Notes under the pieces: model-generated
Database searches by the model: none
What the model was told of the DNA's origin: nothing
The model's input: only the letters and a program-made list of their open reading frames with translations
Shown: one piece after another, positions 1 through 7,994 of the stretch
Position numbering within the stretch: the stretch's first letter is position 1
Layout of the letters: each line of letters begins with the position of its first letter
Source of the DNA: JBBSBR01 sp038251135
GTDB lineage: Bacteria > Patescibacteriota > Saccharimonadia > UBA4664
Direction of reading: 5' to 3'
Length of the DNA stretch: 59,061 bases
Assembly: GCA_038251135.1 (NCBI GenBank)
Contig: JBBSBR010000002.1
Coordinates: 1 to 59,061 of the forward strand
Translations under genes and position numbers: made by a program

Positions 1-774
1 CGGTGCACCGTCAACGACGCCCGAGGTATTGATCTTGTAGTTGGCCGCCACTGAGTAGAGACCCTGCTGGCTGTCCTTGGCCCAGGCGATCCAGCCGCCC
101 TTGGCGTTGGTGGTGATGGAGAGGGTGCGGCCGCCGGTCGAGAGCACGGTGGCCGGGTCCAAGTTGGCCGGGAAGGTATCGGTGTTGCCCGAGAGCGTAA
201 GGACGAAAGTCGGTGGCACCACGGCCGAGACGGCTATTTGGTCGTCAGTTATGATGGCTGTTGCGTAATTGGTCTCATCAATAACTGCGGGCACGCTGGT
301 GCGGGTATGCATGGTACCGGTCAGCGAGTTGCCGGCCGAGCCGTTGGTGAGCGTATTGACTCCGCTGAAGTTGAAGCAGTACTGAGTTCCCACGGTGAGA
401 TCAGTCGAAGGAAAAGTAACGGTGTGGCCGGTGACCGCCGTGGCGGTAGCGATACCGGGCCAGGCGGTGGCGCCGGTGGGAAGATTAGTGGTGGTTACGG
501 TCCAGTTGGCGGCGGTGGAGTTCACCACGAAGTCGGTGCCGGTCTGAGTCGGGAAGGTTATCTCAAAGTCATTTTCGATGGCGGCGGTCGCCGGGGTTAC
601 ACAGATCGTACCTCCGGTGGGCGCCAGAGTCTTATGCCTGTCCAAACGCAAGAATGCCTGGCTGAACTGCGGAGGCGAAGCCCAAGCCACTTGAGTCATC
701 ACAACCGGAGCCATCAGCTCCATCAGGATCGCTATGATGCTCGGGAAGATTAATTTGGATTTGGTATTTCTCAT
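1..774 (-). CDS. Secreted or surface protein, C-terminus beyond the window edge
   Basis: This is the N-terminal 258 codons of a gene that stays open to the window edge. A signal-like segment opens it: a basic start with two Lys and one Arg, a hydrophobic stretch at about residues 8-30 and Ala-Trp-Ala-Ser as a plausible cleavage site. The rest is rich in Thr, Ser, Val, Ala and Gly with alternating hydrophobics, as in extracellular beta-sandwich proteins, with Cys at about 58 and 133 that could pair. No family is recognised. It is the last gene of a minus-strand group of envelope proteins, and has its own consensus promoter about 110 bases upstream. Reading frame and signal segment are seen directly; a cell-surface role is inference. 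Confidence 0.75.
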   Translation of the reverse strand, partial: MRNTKSKLIFPSIIAILMELMAPVVMTQVAWASPPQFSQAFLRLDRHKTLAPTGGTICVTPATAAIENDFEITFPTQTGTDFVVNSTAANWTVTTTNLPTGATAWPGIATATAVTGHTVTFPSTDLTVGTQYCFNFSGVNTLTNGSAGNSLTGTMHTRTSVPAVIDETNYATAIITDDQIAVSAVVPPTFVLTLSGNTDTFPANLDPATVLSTGGRTLSITTNAKGGWIAWAKDSQQGLYSVAANYKINTSGVVDGAP

Positions 775-886
775 TTGCGAGACTTTTCTCTTGTTTTTAT
801 GAGCTTTTCGTTTCAATTGCCACCGCACGTTTGTTTTCAAATCAGCTTCTGTTGTGACTGCTGGTTATTTGAATATGCTTGTGCTT

Positions 887-915
887 ACTCTAGCGCACCG
901 GTATTGGCTTGTCAA
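887..915 (-). promoter_or_regulatory. Sigma70-type promoter for the truncated surface gene
   Basis: On the minus strand TTGACA (915-910) and TAGAGT (892-887) are separated by 17 bases. The start would be near 880, giving a leader of about 106 bases before the ATG at 774. The wider gap 775-965 holds nothing else recognisable except a lone DnaA-box-like TTATCCACA at 935-943. Confidence 0.6.
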
Positions 916-965
916 CATTATTTACAACATTGTGTTATCCACAACAAACACTGGAGTATTCGTAC

Positions 966-2021
966 CTAAAAGGCGATGGATTCGATGCAGGTAAGAGTCT
1001 CCGTGTAGTCGGTTGCGGCGGGGGTTAGGCTCTTTGATTTGGCCTTCAAAATGAAGGATCCCCGACCCGCGGTTAACGGCACAGGCGTACTGTAAATCTC
1101 CCGGATTGTCGGATCGGTTACCCCGACATTACCGCCCGTACCGTCATAGGGCGCCGTAACCGCCAGCGGCCCGCCGCTCACTTCGGTCGCACTCGAACTC
1201 TGGGCACCGAATCCTTCCGTGAGGGCAGTTATATCCCCCGTGATCGACGGGATCGTATAGGCTCCCGAGATACTCTTCAGTCCCGTATTTTGGCCGCTGA
1301 TGTAAACTTTGCCGCCTGACTCGCCGTTGGTATCGATGCTTACCCAGACTTTAACCGGCGAATCAACCACCGTTCCCGCGAGCAGACTCCCCATGCTGAC
1401 CAGGTACGGCGGATTGGTGGAAATGTCGGTTGCGGCAACATCTATATCAAATGTAACTGACGGATCGGCCGTTGTTGCCGTCGTAGTGGGGCCGTAGCCC
1501 GACTCGGTGTATTTGCCGCGGTAAGCAGTGGCTTTGGCTGTATATATTGTGGACGGCGCCAAACCGCGGACAAGTATTCCCGTTGCACCGCCCCACCCCG
1601 CATATGTCAGATAATTGCTGAAGCTTTGGGTATTGGTAATAGTGAAATCGTTCTTGACGTATTGTGTAGTCACGAAATTATCGCTGCTGATTGCTATGGA
1701 AAATAAGGCGTCGGCCGGATTATTCTGCTTATCTAGCACTAGTTCAAGCTTGTTGTAATAGGCCGCCGCATTAGTCAATGTCACCAGCGGAACATCGGAT
1801 TGCTTAGAGTAGGTCTCCCCTGCTCCAACCTTATAATTGGCGGATGAAGTGCTGCCAGCAGTGTCACCCGCAATCGCGTTGATACCATAATTGGCGCTCG
1901 TCGAATTGGCGGTACCGCCAGTCCCAAAACCGTACGAATTCAGCTGGTAACTGCCGCTGGCCGGCAACGCTGCCAAAAATAATGGCATAAATGCCACAGT
2001 AAGATACTTGAGCCAACTCAT
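966..2021 (-). CDS. Secreted beta-rich protein with fibronectin-III-like segment
   Basis: A 351-residue exported protein. The chosen ATG overlaps the stop of the upstream gene as ATGA, a translational-coupling start; an in-frame ATG three codons earlier is less likely. The N-terminus has a lysine, a hydrophobic run at about 5-20 and Ala-Ser-Gly as a possible cleavage site. Two near-repeats of Ser-Ala-Asn-Tyr followed by a Gly-containing segment lie at about 40-70. A segment at about 90-185, ending in Tyr-Thr-Ala-Lys-Ala-Thr-Ala-Tyr and then Thr-rich sequence, looks like a fibronectin type III or related domain. There is no C-terminal membrane anchor, so it may be released or held by partners. 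The neighbours upstream are anchored proteins, which suggests a shared surface structure (inference). Confidence 0.7.
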   Translation of the reverse strand: MSWLKYLTVAFMPLFLAALPASGSYQLNSYGFGTGGTANSTSANYGINAIAGDTAGSTSSANYKVGAGETYSKQSDVPLVTLTNAAAYYNKLELVLDKQNNPADALFSIAISSDNFVTTQYVKNDFTITNTQSFSNYLTYAGWGGATGILVRGLAPSTIYTAKATAYRGKYTESGYGPTTTATTADPSVTFDIDVAATDISTNPPYLVSMGSLLAGTVVDSPVKVWVSIDTNGESGGKVYISGQNTGLKSISGAYTIPSITGDITALTEGFGAQSSSATEVSGGPLAVTAPYDGTGGNVGVTDPTIREIYSTPVPLTAGRGSFILKAKSKSLTPAATDYTETLTCIESIAF

Positions 2022-2596
2022 TGGCGCCACCGAATCGTCGGTTGAATTGTCGCCATAATGGCTGTCACGTCGTCCTTGGGATTGGTGCTGGTGACAGCAA
2101 CTATTAGAAGTTTACCTTTGTGAAGCCAAAAAAGTGATTGTTCGGTGCGATCAATCTTGGTCATGAGCGATACGGACTCCTTACCGATCGAACTCCTAGT
2201 CTCGCGGTAAGTATCAGTACTGTTCATACGAAAGCGATAACTGGAATCCTCGGTCAAATTATTCGAGGGCAAAGGATGAACGCTAATGCCGATTGCGCGG
2301 CGGTAGTCGGAGTTTGAGCCTAGATTATACTGCTCCAGCGCATTGGAGTCATTATTTACATGCGACACCTGATCGAAAATTCCCGGATACGACATCTCAA
2401 TGTCGATACCCGAGAGTAGATTGGGCGAGACGGGCTTCGGGGTAACGCTTTTTTGGGCGGCAGCGAGGGTATTCGTAGTACCGACCGCTCCGTTCACGAA
2501 CCACAGCAGCACCACGATCGCCAAACCGAACCCCGTACCGATAAAAGCTAGGGTAAACATCCAGGCAAAAGTTTTTTTGCGGCTCATACCAAGCAT
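2018..2596 (-). CDS. Single-pass membrane protein, unknown function
   Basis: A 192-residue protein of no recognised family. The N-terminus is Met-Leu-Gly-Met-Ser-Arg-Lys-Lys, followed by a strong membrane segment at about 12-35, then a Pro/Thr/Ala linker and a mixed extracellular domain to the C-terminus. The positive residues before the helix predict N-in, C-out topology. It lies 4 bases after the preceding gene's stop and overlaps the next gene by ATGA, so the three genes are one translationally coupled unit. The C-terminal half has the alternating pattern of a small alpha/beta domain. A shorter start at the second Met is possible. Confidence 0.7.
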   Translation of the reverse strand: MLGMSRKKTFAWMFTLAFIGTGFGLAIVVLLWFVNGAVGTTNTLAAAQKSVTPKPVSPNLLSGIDIEMSYPGIFDQVSHVNNDSNALEQYNLGSNSDYRRAIGISVHPLPSNNLTEDSSYRFRMNSTDTYRETRSSIGKESVSLMTKIDRTEQSLFWLHKGKLLIVAVTSTNPKDDVTAIMATIQPTIRWRQ

Positions 2597-2600
2597 GATT

Positions 2601-3551
2601 TTACGCTAATGCCTCCATTTGTCGGTCCATAATCCCCTTCTCGCGGCGCTCCCCGAGCCAGAACGAGACGATCATTAGCAAGAGCACAATCCAGAGCGGC
2701 CAGATAATCATGAGACGATTGAGAGTCGACGGCGTTGCGGCTGCGCCGGCCGCCGCGTTGCCGGTTGATTGATTAATAATCGAGGTTAACTGCAAGTACG
2801 CCGTGTGCCCGGCCGTATCAGTCGCGCGGATAATGAGCGGGTACGACCCCAGGTAGCCACCGACTTTCTTGTATGTATGCTTGAGCGTAAAGGGTCCCGG
2901 AGCGGTACGCGTAATGAGATCGCTCGTACCATCGCCCCAGTCGAAGTTCACGGCATAGGGACCGAGACCGCCGACCAGTTCGACGGGCCAAGTCAGCTCT
3001 TCCCCCGGCTGAGCGCCCCGGTAGTAACTCGTGGATTGGATAATCAGTTCGGTTGAGAAACCGATGCCACCTGGCGGAACATTGAGCGTGACCGTGACCG
3101 GCGGCGAATCGGGTCCGGGCTGGTCGTTAGCATTATAAGCAATGGCCGTTAAGTCGTTCTTGCCGATCAGTAAATCAATCGGAATCGTAAACCGCCCGCT
3201 GGCTTGACAAAGCGTACTGCCGGCCAGAATACCATTTTTGTAAATTTTCACCAGTGTTTTAGCCGGACAGGCACCCTCGACGGTGATCGGATTAACCTGA
3301 AAAGTTTGGCCCGTGGTCGGCGAAGTTATACGCGCCGGCTGGCTTGGCGGTTGGCCGGATACGACCGCTTCAACTTTATAGGAAGCAGAACCGCTAGTAG
3401 CCGCATCGGCCTGAAAACTCCAGGCAGCCAATGCCCCGCCAAAAACCAACGTCAAAAAGACCAAGAGGGCATAAGATGTCTCTCGGTGCGGGCGTAGTCG
3501 GCCCGTATGCTTATAGTGGCTATGCTTCGGCAACACACGCATCGTACTCAT
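2601..3551 (-). CDS. Anchored surface protein with Ig-like and PKD domains
   Basis: A 316-residue surface protein with a membrane segment at both ends. Residues 25-50 form a signal or anchor segment ending in Ala-Asp-Ala-Ala. Residues about 75-160 resemble a bacterial Ig-like domain (Ile-Thr-Ser-Pro-Thr-Thr-Gly-Gln-Thr-Phe start, two Cys at about 94 and 118). Residues about 170-260 form a PKD domain, with Phe-Asp-Trp-Gly-Asp-Gly-Thr and a following Lys-His-Thr-Tyr, the classic PKD signature. A C-terminal helix at about 280-300 ends in Arg-Arg-Glu-Lys. PKD domains mediate extracellular protein or glycan contacts. It is first in the surface operon. A TAGTAT -10 box lies just upstream, so the transcript may be nearly leaderless. 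Confidence 0.8.
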   Translation of the reverse strand: MSTMRVLPKHSHYKHTGRLRPHRETSYALLVFLTLVFGGALAAWSFQADAATSGSASYKVEAVVSGQPPSQPARITSPTTGQTFQVNPITVEGACPAKTLVKIYKNGILAGSTLCQASGRFTIPIDLLIGKNDLTAIAYNANDQPGPDSPPVTVTLNVPPGGIGFSTELIIQSTSYYRGAQPGEELTWPVELVGGLGPYAVNFDWGDGTSDLITRTAPGPFTLKHTYKKVGGYLGSYPLIIRATDTAGHTAYLQLTSIINQSTGNAAAGAAATPSTLNRLMIIWPLWIVLLLMIVSFWLGERREKGIMDRQMEALA

Positions 3552-3576
3552 ATACTAACATAAACGTAAGCGTAAT

Positions 3577-3605
3577 TTGCGGGGGTTAAACATTAACAGT
3601 ATGAT
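3577..3605 (+). promoter_or_regulatory. Promoter for the plus-strand surface gene
   Basis: TTGCGG (3577-3582) and TATGAT (3600-3605) are separated by 17 bases, giving a start near 3612 and a leader of about 20 bases. It faces away from the surface operon that starts at 3551. Confidence 0.5.
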
Positions 3606-3632
3606 TAGTGAACGAATGAGTGAGCACGCGTA

Positions 3633-4748
3633 ATGGCAGATGACGAAACAAAATCAGTACCCGAAGCGGAAACACCCAGTGAAAGCGGTGCTAGTACCTC
3701 GCTGGCGCCCACCGAAGTAGTCGAGGCGGATGCCGGCGGACCGCCACCCGGAGCCGATGATGGCGGACCTTCACTCGCCGCCGAACCGCTGTCCGACGGC
3801 ACCGTTCCGACCGTGCTCTCGAAAGGTACTTCAGCCGAACACGGCCAGGCGCCACACGGGCTACGTTCCCTCGGATCGGTCTACCGCCGAGCCGACATTA
3901 CCTCAACGCTGCTTACTTTTGTCGCCACCGTCATTGCCTCCGCTCTGATCGTCGGCGCTTACTTCTATTTTACACAAAATAAGAAAACTGCCGCCCCCAA
4001 GGTGACGACCCTCGACCAAGCTGAGGTCAATAAGCTCAGCGGCTTCCTCACGGGGAGCGATACCGGCGTAACGTCGGAGGTCCTAACTGTTAGCTCATCC
4101 TCGCTGTTCAAGAATCGGGTGGCCATATCGAGCGACCTCAAAGTCACGGGCGGACTCGAAGTCGACGGGCCGACTTCGTTGGGCGATTTGGCCGTTAGTA
4201 AAACCTCAACTCTGGGTATCACCAACATCCGCGGAAACCTCAACGTAACCGGGCCGACGGTCCTCCAGGGTCCGGCACTCTTAAACGGCGGCGCCAGTAT
4301 CAGCGGTAATCTTAGCGCCACCGGCAACGCCAGCTTCGGCGGCTCGATATCCGCCGGACTCATTAATGTTCGTGATCTCGGAGTTTCCGGCACGCTCAAC
4401 CTCAGCGGGCACCTAGCCGTCACCGGATCCAGTCCCTCGGCCTCCCCGGCGAGCGAAGCCGGTACGGGTGCCACGGCGAGCGTCGACGGCAACGATACCG
4501 CCGGCACTGTGACGATTAACACCGGCGTCCTGACGCCCACCGTCGTCAACAACGGCGGGCTACTCGTCACGGTTACCTTTCACACGCCATATGCCAAAGT
4601 GCCCCACGTCTTGATAACACCGGTCGGAAGTTACACCGGCAATCTGCCTTTCTATATTCTCAAGACGGCAACCGGCTTCACAATCGGCCAGAATCTAAAT
4701 GCCCACAACAACACCTCGTACTCATTTGATTATTGGGTTGTGCAATAA
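3633..4748 (+). CDS. Type II membrane surface protein with short tandem repeats
   Basis: A 371-residue protein. Residues 1-88 are a Pro/Glu/Ala/Ser-rich cytoplasmic region; 91-114 are a single membrane helix; the rest should lie outside the cell. Residues about 140-270 are a chain of short turns rich in Leu-Asn-Val-Thr-Gly and Ala-Ser-Ile-Ser-Gly, like the shafts of trimeric fibre or beta-helix proteins. The last ~75 residues form a compact domain with His-Thr-Pro-Tyr-Ala-Lys-Val-Pro and end in Tyr-Trp-Val-Val-Gln, resembling tail-fibre-type C-terminal caps. A fibre with an adhesive tip is a reasonable guess. No strong ribosome site is visible. A bidirectional terminator follows directly. Confidence 0.7.
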   Translation: MADDETKSVPEAETPSESGASTSLAPTEVVEADAGGPPPGADDGGPSLAAEPLSDGTVPTVLSKGTSAEHGQAPHGLRSLGSVYRRADITSTLLTFVATVIASALIVGAYFYFTQNKKTAAPKVTTLDQAEVNKLSGFLTGSDTGVTSEVLTVSSSSLFKNRVAISSDLKVTGGLEVDGPTSLGDLAVSKTSTLGITNIRGNLNVTGPTVLQGPALLNGGASISGNLSATGNASFGGSISAGLINVRDLGVSGTLNLSGHLAVTGSSPSASPASEAGTGATASVDGNDTAGTVTINTGVLTPTVVNNGGLLVTVTFHTPYAKVPHVLITPVGSYTGNLPFYILKTATGFTIGQNLNAHNNTSYSFDYWVVQ

Positions 4749-4750
4749 CC

Positions 4751-4776
4751 AAAAATCGCTCATTTGAGCGATTTTT
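4751..4776. terminator. Bidirectional intrinsic terminator
   Basis: A 12-base perfect stem with AAAAA and TTTTT at its ends lies between two convergent genes, the surface protein and rplU. It can serve both strands. Confidence 0.85.
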
Positions 4777-4784
4777 GAGGATCC

Positions 4785-5084
4785 TTAGCCGATCTTGGCG
4801 ATCTTGATCTGCGAGTAATGCTGGCGGTGACCGGTCAGGCGCTTAATACGCTTTTTGGCTTTGAAACGCATAATCTTGAGTTTCTCGCCTTTGACCTCCT
4901 CCACCACGTCCGCGTAAACCTTGACGCCCGTAACGTGAGGCGTACCCACCTGCGTCTTCTCGCCGTCAATCACGAGCAGGGCGTCGAACTCAACCTTCTT
5001 GGCATCTCCAAGGAGCTCAACTTCGAGAACCTGGTCTTTCTTCACGAGATATTGCTTCCCGCCGGCAACGATAACTGCTTGCAT
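4785..5084 (-). CDS. rplU: 50S ribosomal protein L21
   Basis: L21 (99 residues, normal length) binds 23S rRNA in the large subunit. The start Met-Gln-Ala-Val-Ile-Val-Ala-Gly-Gly-Lys-Gln-Tyr and the C-terminal Arg-Phe-Lys-Ala-Lys-Lys-Arg and Lys-Arg-Leu-Thr-Gly-His-Arg-Gln are L21 signatures. A Shine-Dalgarno AAGGAG lies 10 bases before the ATG, and a TATAAA box sits about 45 bases upstream. In most bacteria rpmA (L27) follows rplU; here the gene stands alone, ending at the bidirectional terminator. Confidence 0.97.
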   Translation of the reverse strand: MQAVIVAGGKQYLVKKDQVLEVELLGDAKKVEFDALLVIDGEKTQVGTPHVTGVKVYADVVEEVKGEKLKIMRFKAKKRIKRLTGHRQHYSQIKIAKIG

Positions 5085-5179
5085 AATGTTTTAGCTCCTT
5101 GTAGGCCTGGGTCTAGCAGGCGTGCTATTTATAGTTTGCGTAACCTACGGAAGATACCAGATATACGCTCAAAAGTAAA

Positions 5180-5201
5180 GGCCCCAGGGTTACCTGGGGC
5201 C
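5180..5201 (-). terminator. Terminator hairpin with the stop codon in its loop
   Basis: A 9-base GC-rich stem closes a 4-base loop that contains the TAA stop (5190-5192) of the gene it terminates. On the minus strand the hairpin is followed by TTTACTTTT. A ribosome finishing the gene would cover the hairpin. Confidence 0.7.
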
Positions 5202-5729
5202 GGTTGCGGATCCAGCCAGTCGGCGGGATTCTCGGGCACGAAAGGCGGGCACGAACTCAAGGATGAAGTGCAGGGATCCTTGCTCAATCTTGGGGAGGGC
5301 AACCAAGTTACGGTCGAACCGGTGCCGGTTTTTCATGAGCCGCTCCAGCGACGCGATCGACAGCCACCCGTCGCGGATCACCAGCGCCGCGAAGTACCCG
5401 TCCAGAGTACCGGTCTGAGCCGCATCTAGCAGGGCATTGGAAAATACCCGGGTGAAGATCGGCGGATAAAAACCCATCTCCCGAATCTGCGCCGTGCTCA
5501 TATTTAGGTCGAGCCACAAGTCGGGCTCGTCGTCGACGGCGGGCGCCGTCCCGCTCTGCTTGAGCAGGATATGCAGAACCGTCAGTCGAAGCATGAGATT
5601 GTCCCAGGTGTCGCCGCCGCAAGCGATTTGTTTCGCTTTCAGCCGATTGATCCTACCGATCTCATCCTGCAGCATCTCTGGCGAATATTCGGTGTAAAGA
5701 TCCGGGCTTGCGAGTTGGATTACCGCCAT
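5190..5729 (-). CDS. Conserved-looking hypothetical protein
   Basis: A 179-residue, soluble, mostly helical protein of unknown family. The ATG at 5729 is preceded by GGGGTGAT at the right distance. A TTG start 15 codons upstream (5774) is also possible, because a TATGAT box sits right before it and would give a leaderless message. Features are Pro-Pro-Ile-Phe-Thr-Arg-Val-Phe near residue 90 and Leu-Asp-Gly-Tyr-Phe-Ala-Ala-Leu-Val-Ile-Arg-Asp-Gly near 115. There is no membrane segment or signal peptide. It sits between rodA (upstream, same strand) and rplU. No function is assigned. Confidence 0.65.
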   Translation of the reverse strand: MAVIQLASPDLYTEYSPEMLQDEIGRINRLKAKQIACGGDTWDNLMLRLTVLHILLKQSGTAPAVDDEPDLWLDLNMSTAQIREMGFYPPIFTRVFSNALLDAAQTGTLDGYFAALVIRDGWLSIASLERLMKNRHRFDRNLVALPKIEQGSLHFILEFVPAFRARESRRLAGSATGPR

Positions 5730-5806
5730 GATATCACCCCATTTTGGAGTAGAAGGTACGATGAACGTGCTCAATTACATCATAGTTTGATTATTAATTC
5801 AATAGT

Positions 5807-6922
5807 TTAGCCCTCAAATTGAAGCTTTTTGCGGCGCACCGCGATACTTTCCAGCAAACCCAGCCCGGCCATGGCAATAATGAGCGAAGTTCCACCATAG
5901 CTTACAAACGGCAATGGGATACCCGTAACCGGTGCGATGCCGATGTTCATACCGATATTAATAAAGAAGTGGAAAAATAGCATGGCGACGACGCCGGTTG
6001 CCACGAACATTCCGAAGCGATCCTGGGCGCGATAAGCGATCAGTATCCCCCGCCACAATAATGCCAAAAACAGCAATATCAGCAGGCCCGCTCCCACAAA
6101 TCCCATCTTCTCAGCCAGAACCGCAAAGATAAAATCGGTGTGTTGAGCCAGCGACGGCAGAAAGTTGAGCTGGGTTTGCGATCCGGCCGCCAGTCCCCGC
6201 CCGAACATCTGCCCCGATCCCACGGTGATCGTCGATTGCACCACGTTGTATCCGGTGTGCAGCGGGTCGGCGGACGGGTTTAAGAAGTTGTCGAGGCGTG
6301 CCTTCTGAAACGGCTTGAGCAATGAATAACCAAGTGGTGCGGCCAAAGCCAACCCACCGGCCAGCACCAAAAAATAAGCCTTGCGCAGCCTTGAAACGAG
6401 CGCCATGGCCAGCCAGATCACCGCCAGCACCATGGCACTGCCAAGGTCGGGCTGCTTAAACACCAGCACCAAGGGTACGGCCAAATATGCCAGCGAGATC
6501 AAAAAGAACTTGGGATGCTCAAGCTGGTCGTAGTTATCGGCAAACAGCTTGGCCAGAACGATAATCAGCGCCAGCTTCATAAACTCAGCCGGTTGGATCT
6601 GAAAATAACCCAGATCAATCCAGCGTTTGGCGCCCAGGACCGTATGGGCAAAAATCAAGACGAAGACCAAAGCGGCAACCCCGCCGCCGTAAAGCCAGTT
6701 CGACAGCCTGCCCCAAATACGATAATCAAAACGGGCCAGAAAAAAGAAGGCGACGATGCCAATCCCGGCAAAGACCAGCTGATGCCACATCTCGCTGGCG
6801 CTCGCCAGCCCCGTGGCCTTAAAGGTCGTTGAATATATGACTAGAATGCCTATGGCGACCAGCGAAAGCATAATGCCAAAGACTATCCAATCAAAGTTCT
6901 TCCGAAACCGACTGCTAAACAC
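5807..6922 (-). CDS. rodA: RodA/FtsW-family peptidoglycan polymerase
   Basis: SEDS-family membrane glycosyltransferase (371 residues, normal for RodA) that polymerises lipid II into glycan strands with a partner transpeptidase. About ten membrane helices are visible. Family signatures are Lys-Gln-Pro-Asp-Leu-Gly-Ser-Ala-Met near residue 160 and Gly-Ile-Pro-Leu-Pro-Phe-Val-Ser-Tyr-Gly-Gly-Thr-Ser near 335. The start is GTG (6922). A Pro-Ala-Glu-Phe-Met-Lys-Leu motif near 110 is also typical. RodA is preferred over FtsW because of length and the isolated position, but the two cannot be fully separated here. The penicillin-binding partner is not in the window. Confidence 0.93.
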   Translation of the reverse strand: MFSSRFRKNFDWIVFGIMLSLVAIGILVIYSTTFKATGLASASEMWHQLVFAGIGIVAFFFLARFDYRIWGRLSNWLYGGGVAALVFVLIFAHTVLGAKRWIDLGYFQIQPAEFMKLALIIVLAKLFADNYDQLEHPKFFLISLAYLAVPLVLVFKQPDLGSAMVLAVIWLAMALVSRLRKAYFLVLAGGLALAAPLGYSLLKPFQKARLDNFLNPSADPLHTGYNVVQSTITVGSGQMFGRGLAAGSQTQLNFLPSLAQHTDFIFAVLAEKMGFVGAGLLILLFLALLWRGILIAYRAQDRFGMFVATGVVAMLFFHFFINIGMNIGIAPVTGIPLPFVSYGGTSLIIAMAGLGLLESIAVRRKKLQFEG

Positions 6923-7012
6923 CCATCACCGTTTGTTACTAACGATCATCTTAGCTGATTCCGGCGCTCATGTGGAGTCTCTTATAAATTAACGGAGCGG
7001 CCGGTTCTGGGG

Positions 7013-7018
7013 TATAAT
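7013..7018 (+). promoter_or_regulatory. -10 box giving a leaderless TTG start
   Basis: TATAAT ends 7 bases before the TTG start codon at 7026, so transcription should begin at about 7025. No clear -35 box is visible. Confidence 0.6.
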
Positions 7019-7025
7019 AACGCTA

Positions 7026-7994
7026 TTGATTGATTACTCCCTACTACCGCTTATGGATGTGCTTGAGGCTCCAAAACCGTATATTTCACCGCTCGTCATC
7101 GACGGGATGCATGGCCGGATGCTTGATCTGCCCGCCAAGGCCGGCAACGGCAGGCCGATTTTGGCTCTCTACGGCCACCATGCATCGATCGAGCGGATAT
7201 TCGGCCTGTCCCAGGCTCTAAACGATTACGGGCGGGTGATTATGCCCGACCTGCCCGGCTTCGGCGGCATGGACAGCCTCTACTCGATCGGCCGCCAGGG
7301 CACGCTCGATGAGTATGCCGATTATTTGGCGATTTTCGTCCGCGAGAAGATGCCCGACGGTCGCTTCGCAATATCGGCCATGAGTTTTGGGTTCCTGGTG
7401 GCCGCCCGTATGCTCCAGCGCCACCCCGAACTGGTCGAACGCATCGATATGTTCATCAGCATGGTGGGCTTCAGTAAGGCCGATGACTTTAAGTTCAGCC
7501 CGCGCCGTCTCGGGTTCTATCGTCGTCTGATGCGGATCGCCAGCCGACGAACGCCGGCGTGGGTCATTAAGCATACCGTCCTGGCCCCGGCAGCCTTACG
7601 TTTCTGGTATCCTCGGCTCAACCGCCGTAGCGCCAAGCTTCATGACGCAACAGGTGCGGAATTCGCACGGCGCCTCGAATTCGAGCTCCTGCTGTGGAGG
7701 ATCAATGACGTCCGAACCCACCTGGGTACCTACGCCATCATGTTTAGCGTGGATCTGACCCATGAAAAACTCCCCCTCCCCCTAATCCATATCGAAACGC
7801 CCGACGATCAATACTTCAAAGTAGAGACCGTACGCCGCCACTTAAGACTAATCTTTACCGAGGTGTTGGTGGCGGCTTCCGACATGAAGAATCATGCGCC
7901 GAGTATCCTCGGCGACAAAGCCGAAGCCTATGCCATGATCCCCCGATCAATCCATGAACTGCTGGCCGAACGGGCGAAGGAGATCAGGTTATGA
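7026..7994 (+). CDS. Alpha/beta hydrolase at the head of a glycosyltransferase operon
   Basis: A 322-residue alpha/beta-hydrolase-fold protein. Visible elements are the oxyanion-region Leu-Tyr-Gly-His-His at about 48-52, Asp-Leu-Pro-Gly-Phe-Gly-Gly at about 75-81, the nucleophile elbow Ala-Met-Ser-Phe-Gly with Ser120, and a late Asp in Pro-Asp-Asp-Gln near 260 and His in Lys-Asn-His-Ala near 290 as triad candidates. The elbow departs from the strict Gly-X-Ser-X-Gly. The start is TTG directly after a TATAAT box; an ATG at 7053 is the alternative. It overlaps the first glycosyltransferase by ATGA, so it probably acts on the same lipid or glycan. The substrate is unknown. Confidence 0.8.
   Translation: MIDYSLLPLMDVLEAPKPYISPLVIDGMHGRMLDLPAKAGNGRPILALYGHHASIERIFGLSQALNDYGRVIMPDLPGFGGMDSLYSIGRQGTLDEYADYLAIFVREKMPDGRFAISAMSFGFLVAARMLQRHPELVERIDMFISMVGFSKADDFKFSPRRLGFYRRLMRIASRRTPAWVIKHTVLAPAALRFWYPRLNRRSAKLHDATGAEFARRLEFELLLWRINDVRTHLGTYAIMFSVDLTHEKLPLPLIHIETPDDQYFKVETVRRHLRLIFTEVLVAASDMKNHAPSILGDKAEAYAMIPRSIHELLAERAKEIRL

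Noticed and set aside
238..753. Plus-strand frame at the left end
   Set aside because: It lies opposite the signal-peptide-bearing surface gene on the minus strand and is Gly/Arg-rich as expected of an antisense shadow.
935..943. DnaA-box TTATCCACA here and at 18629-18637 as a replication origin
   Set aside because: Only single boxes, no cluster, no dnaA or dnaN, no AT-rich unwinding element tied to them.
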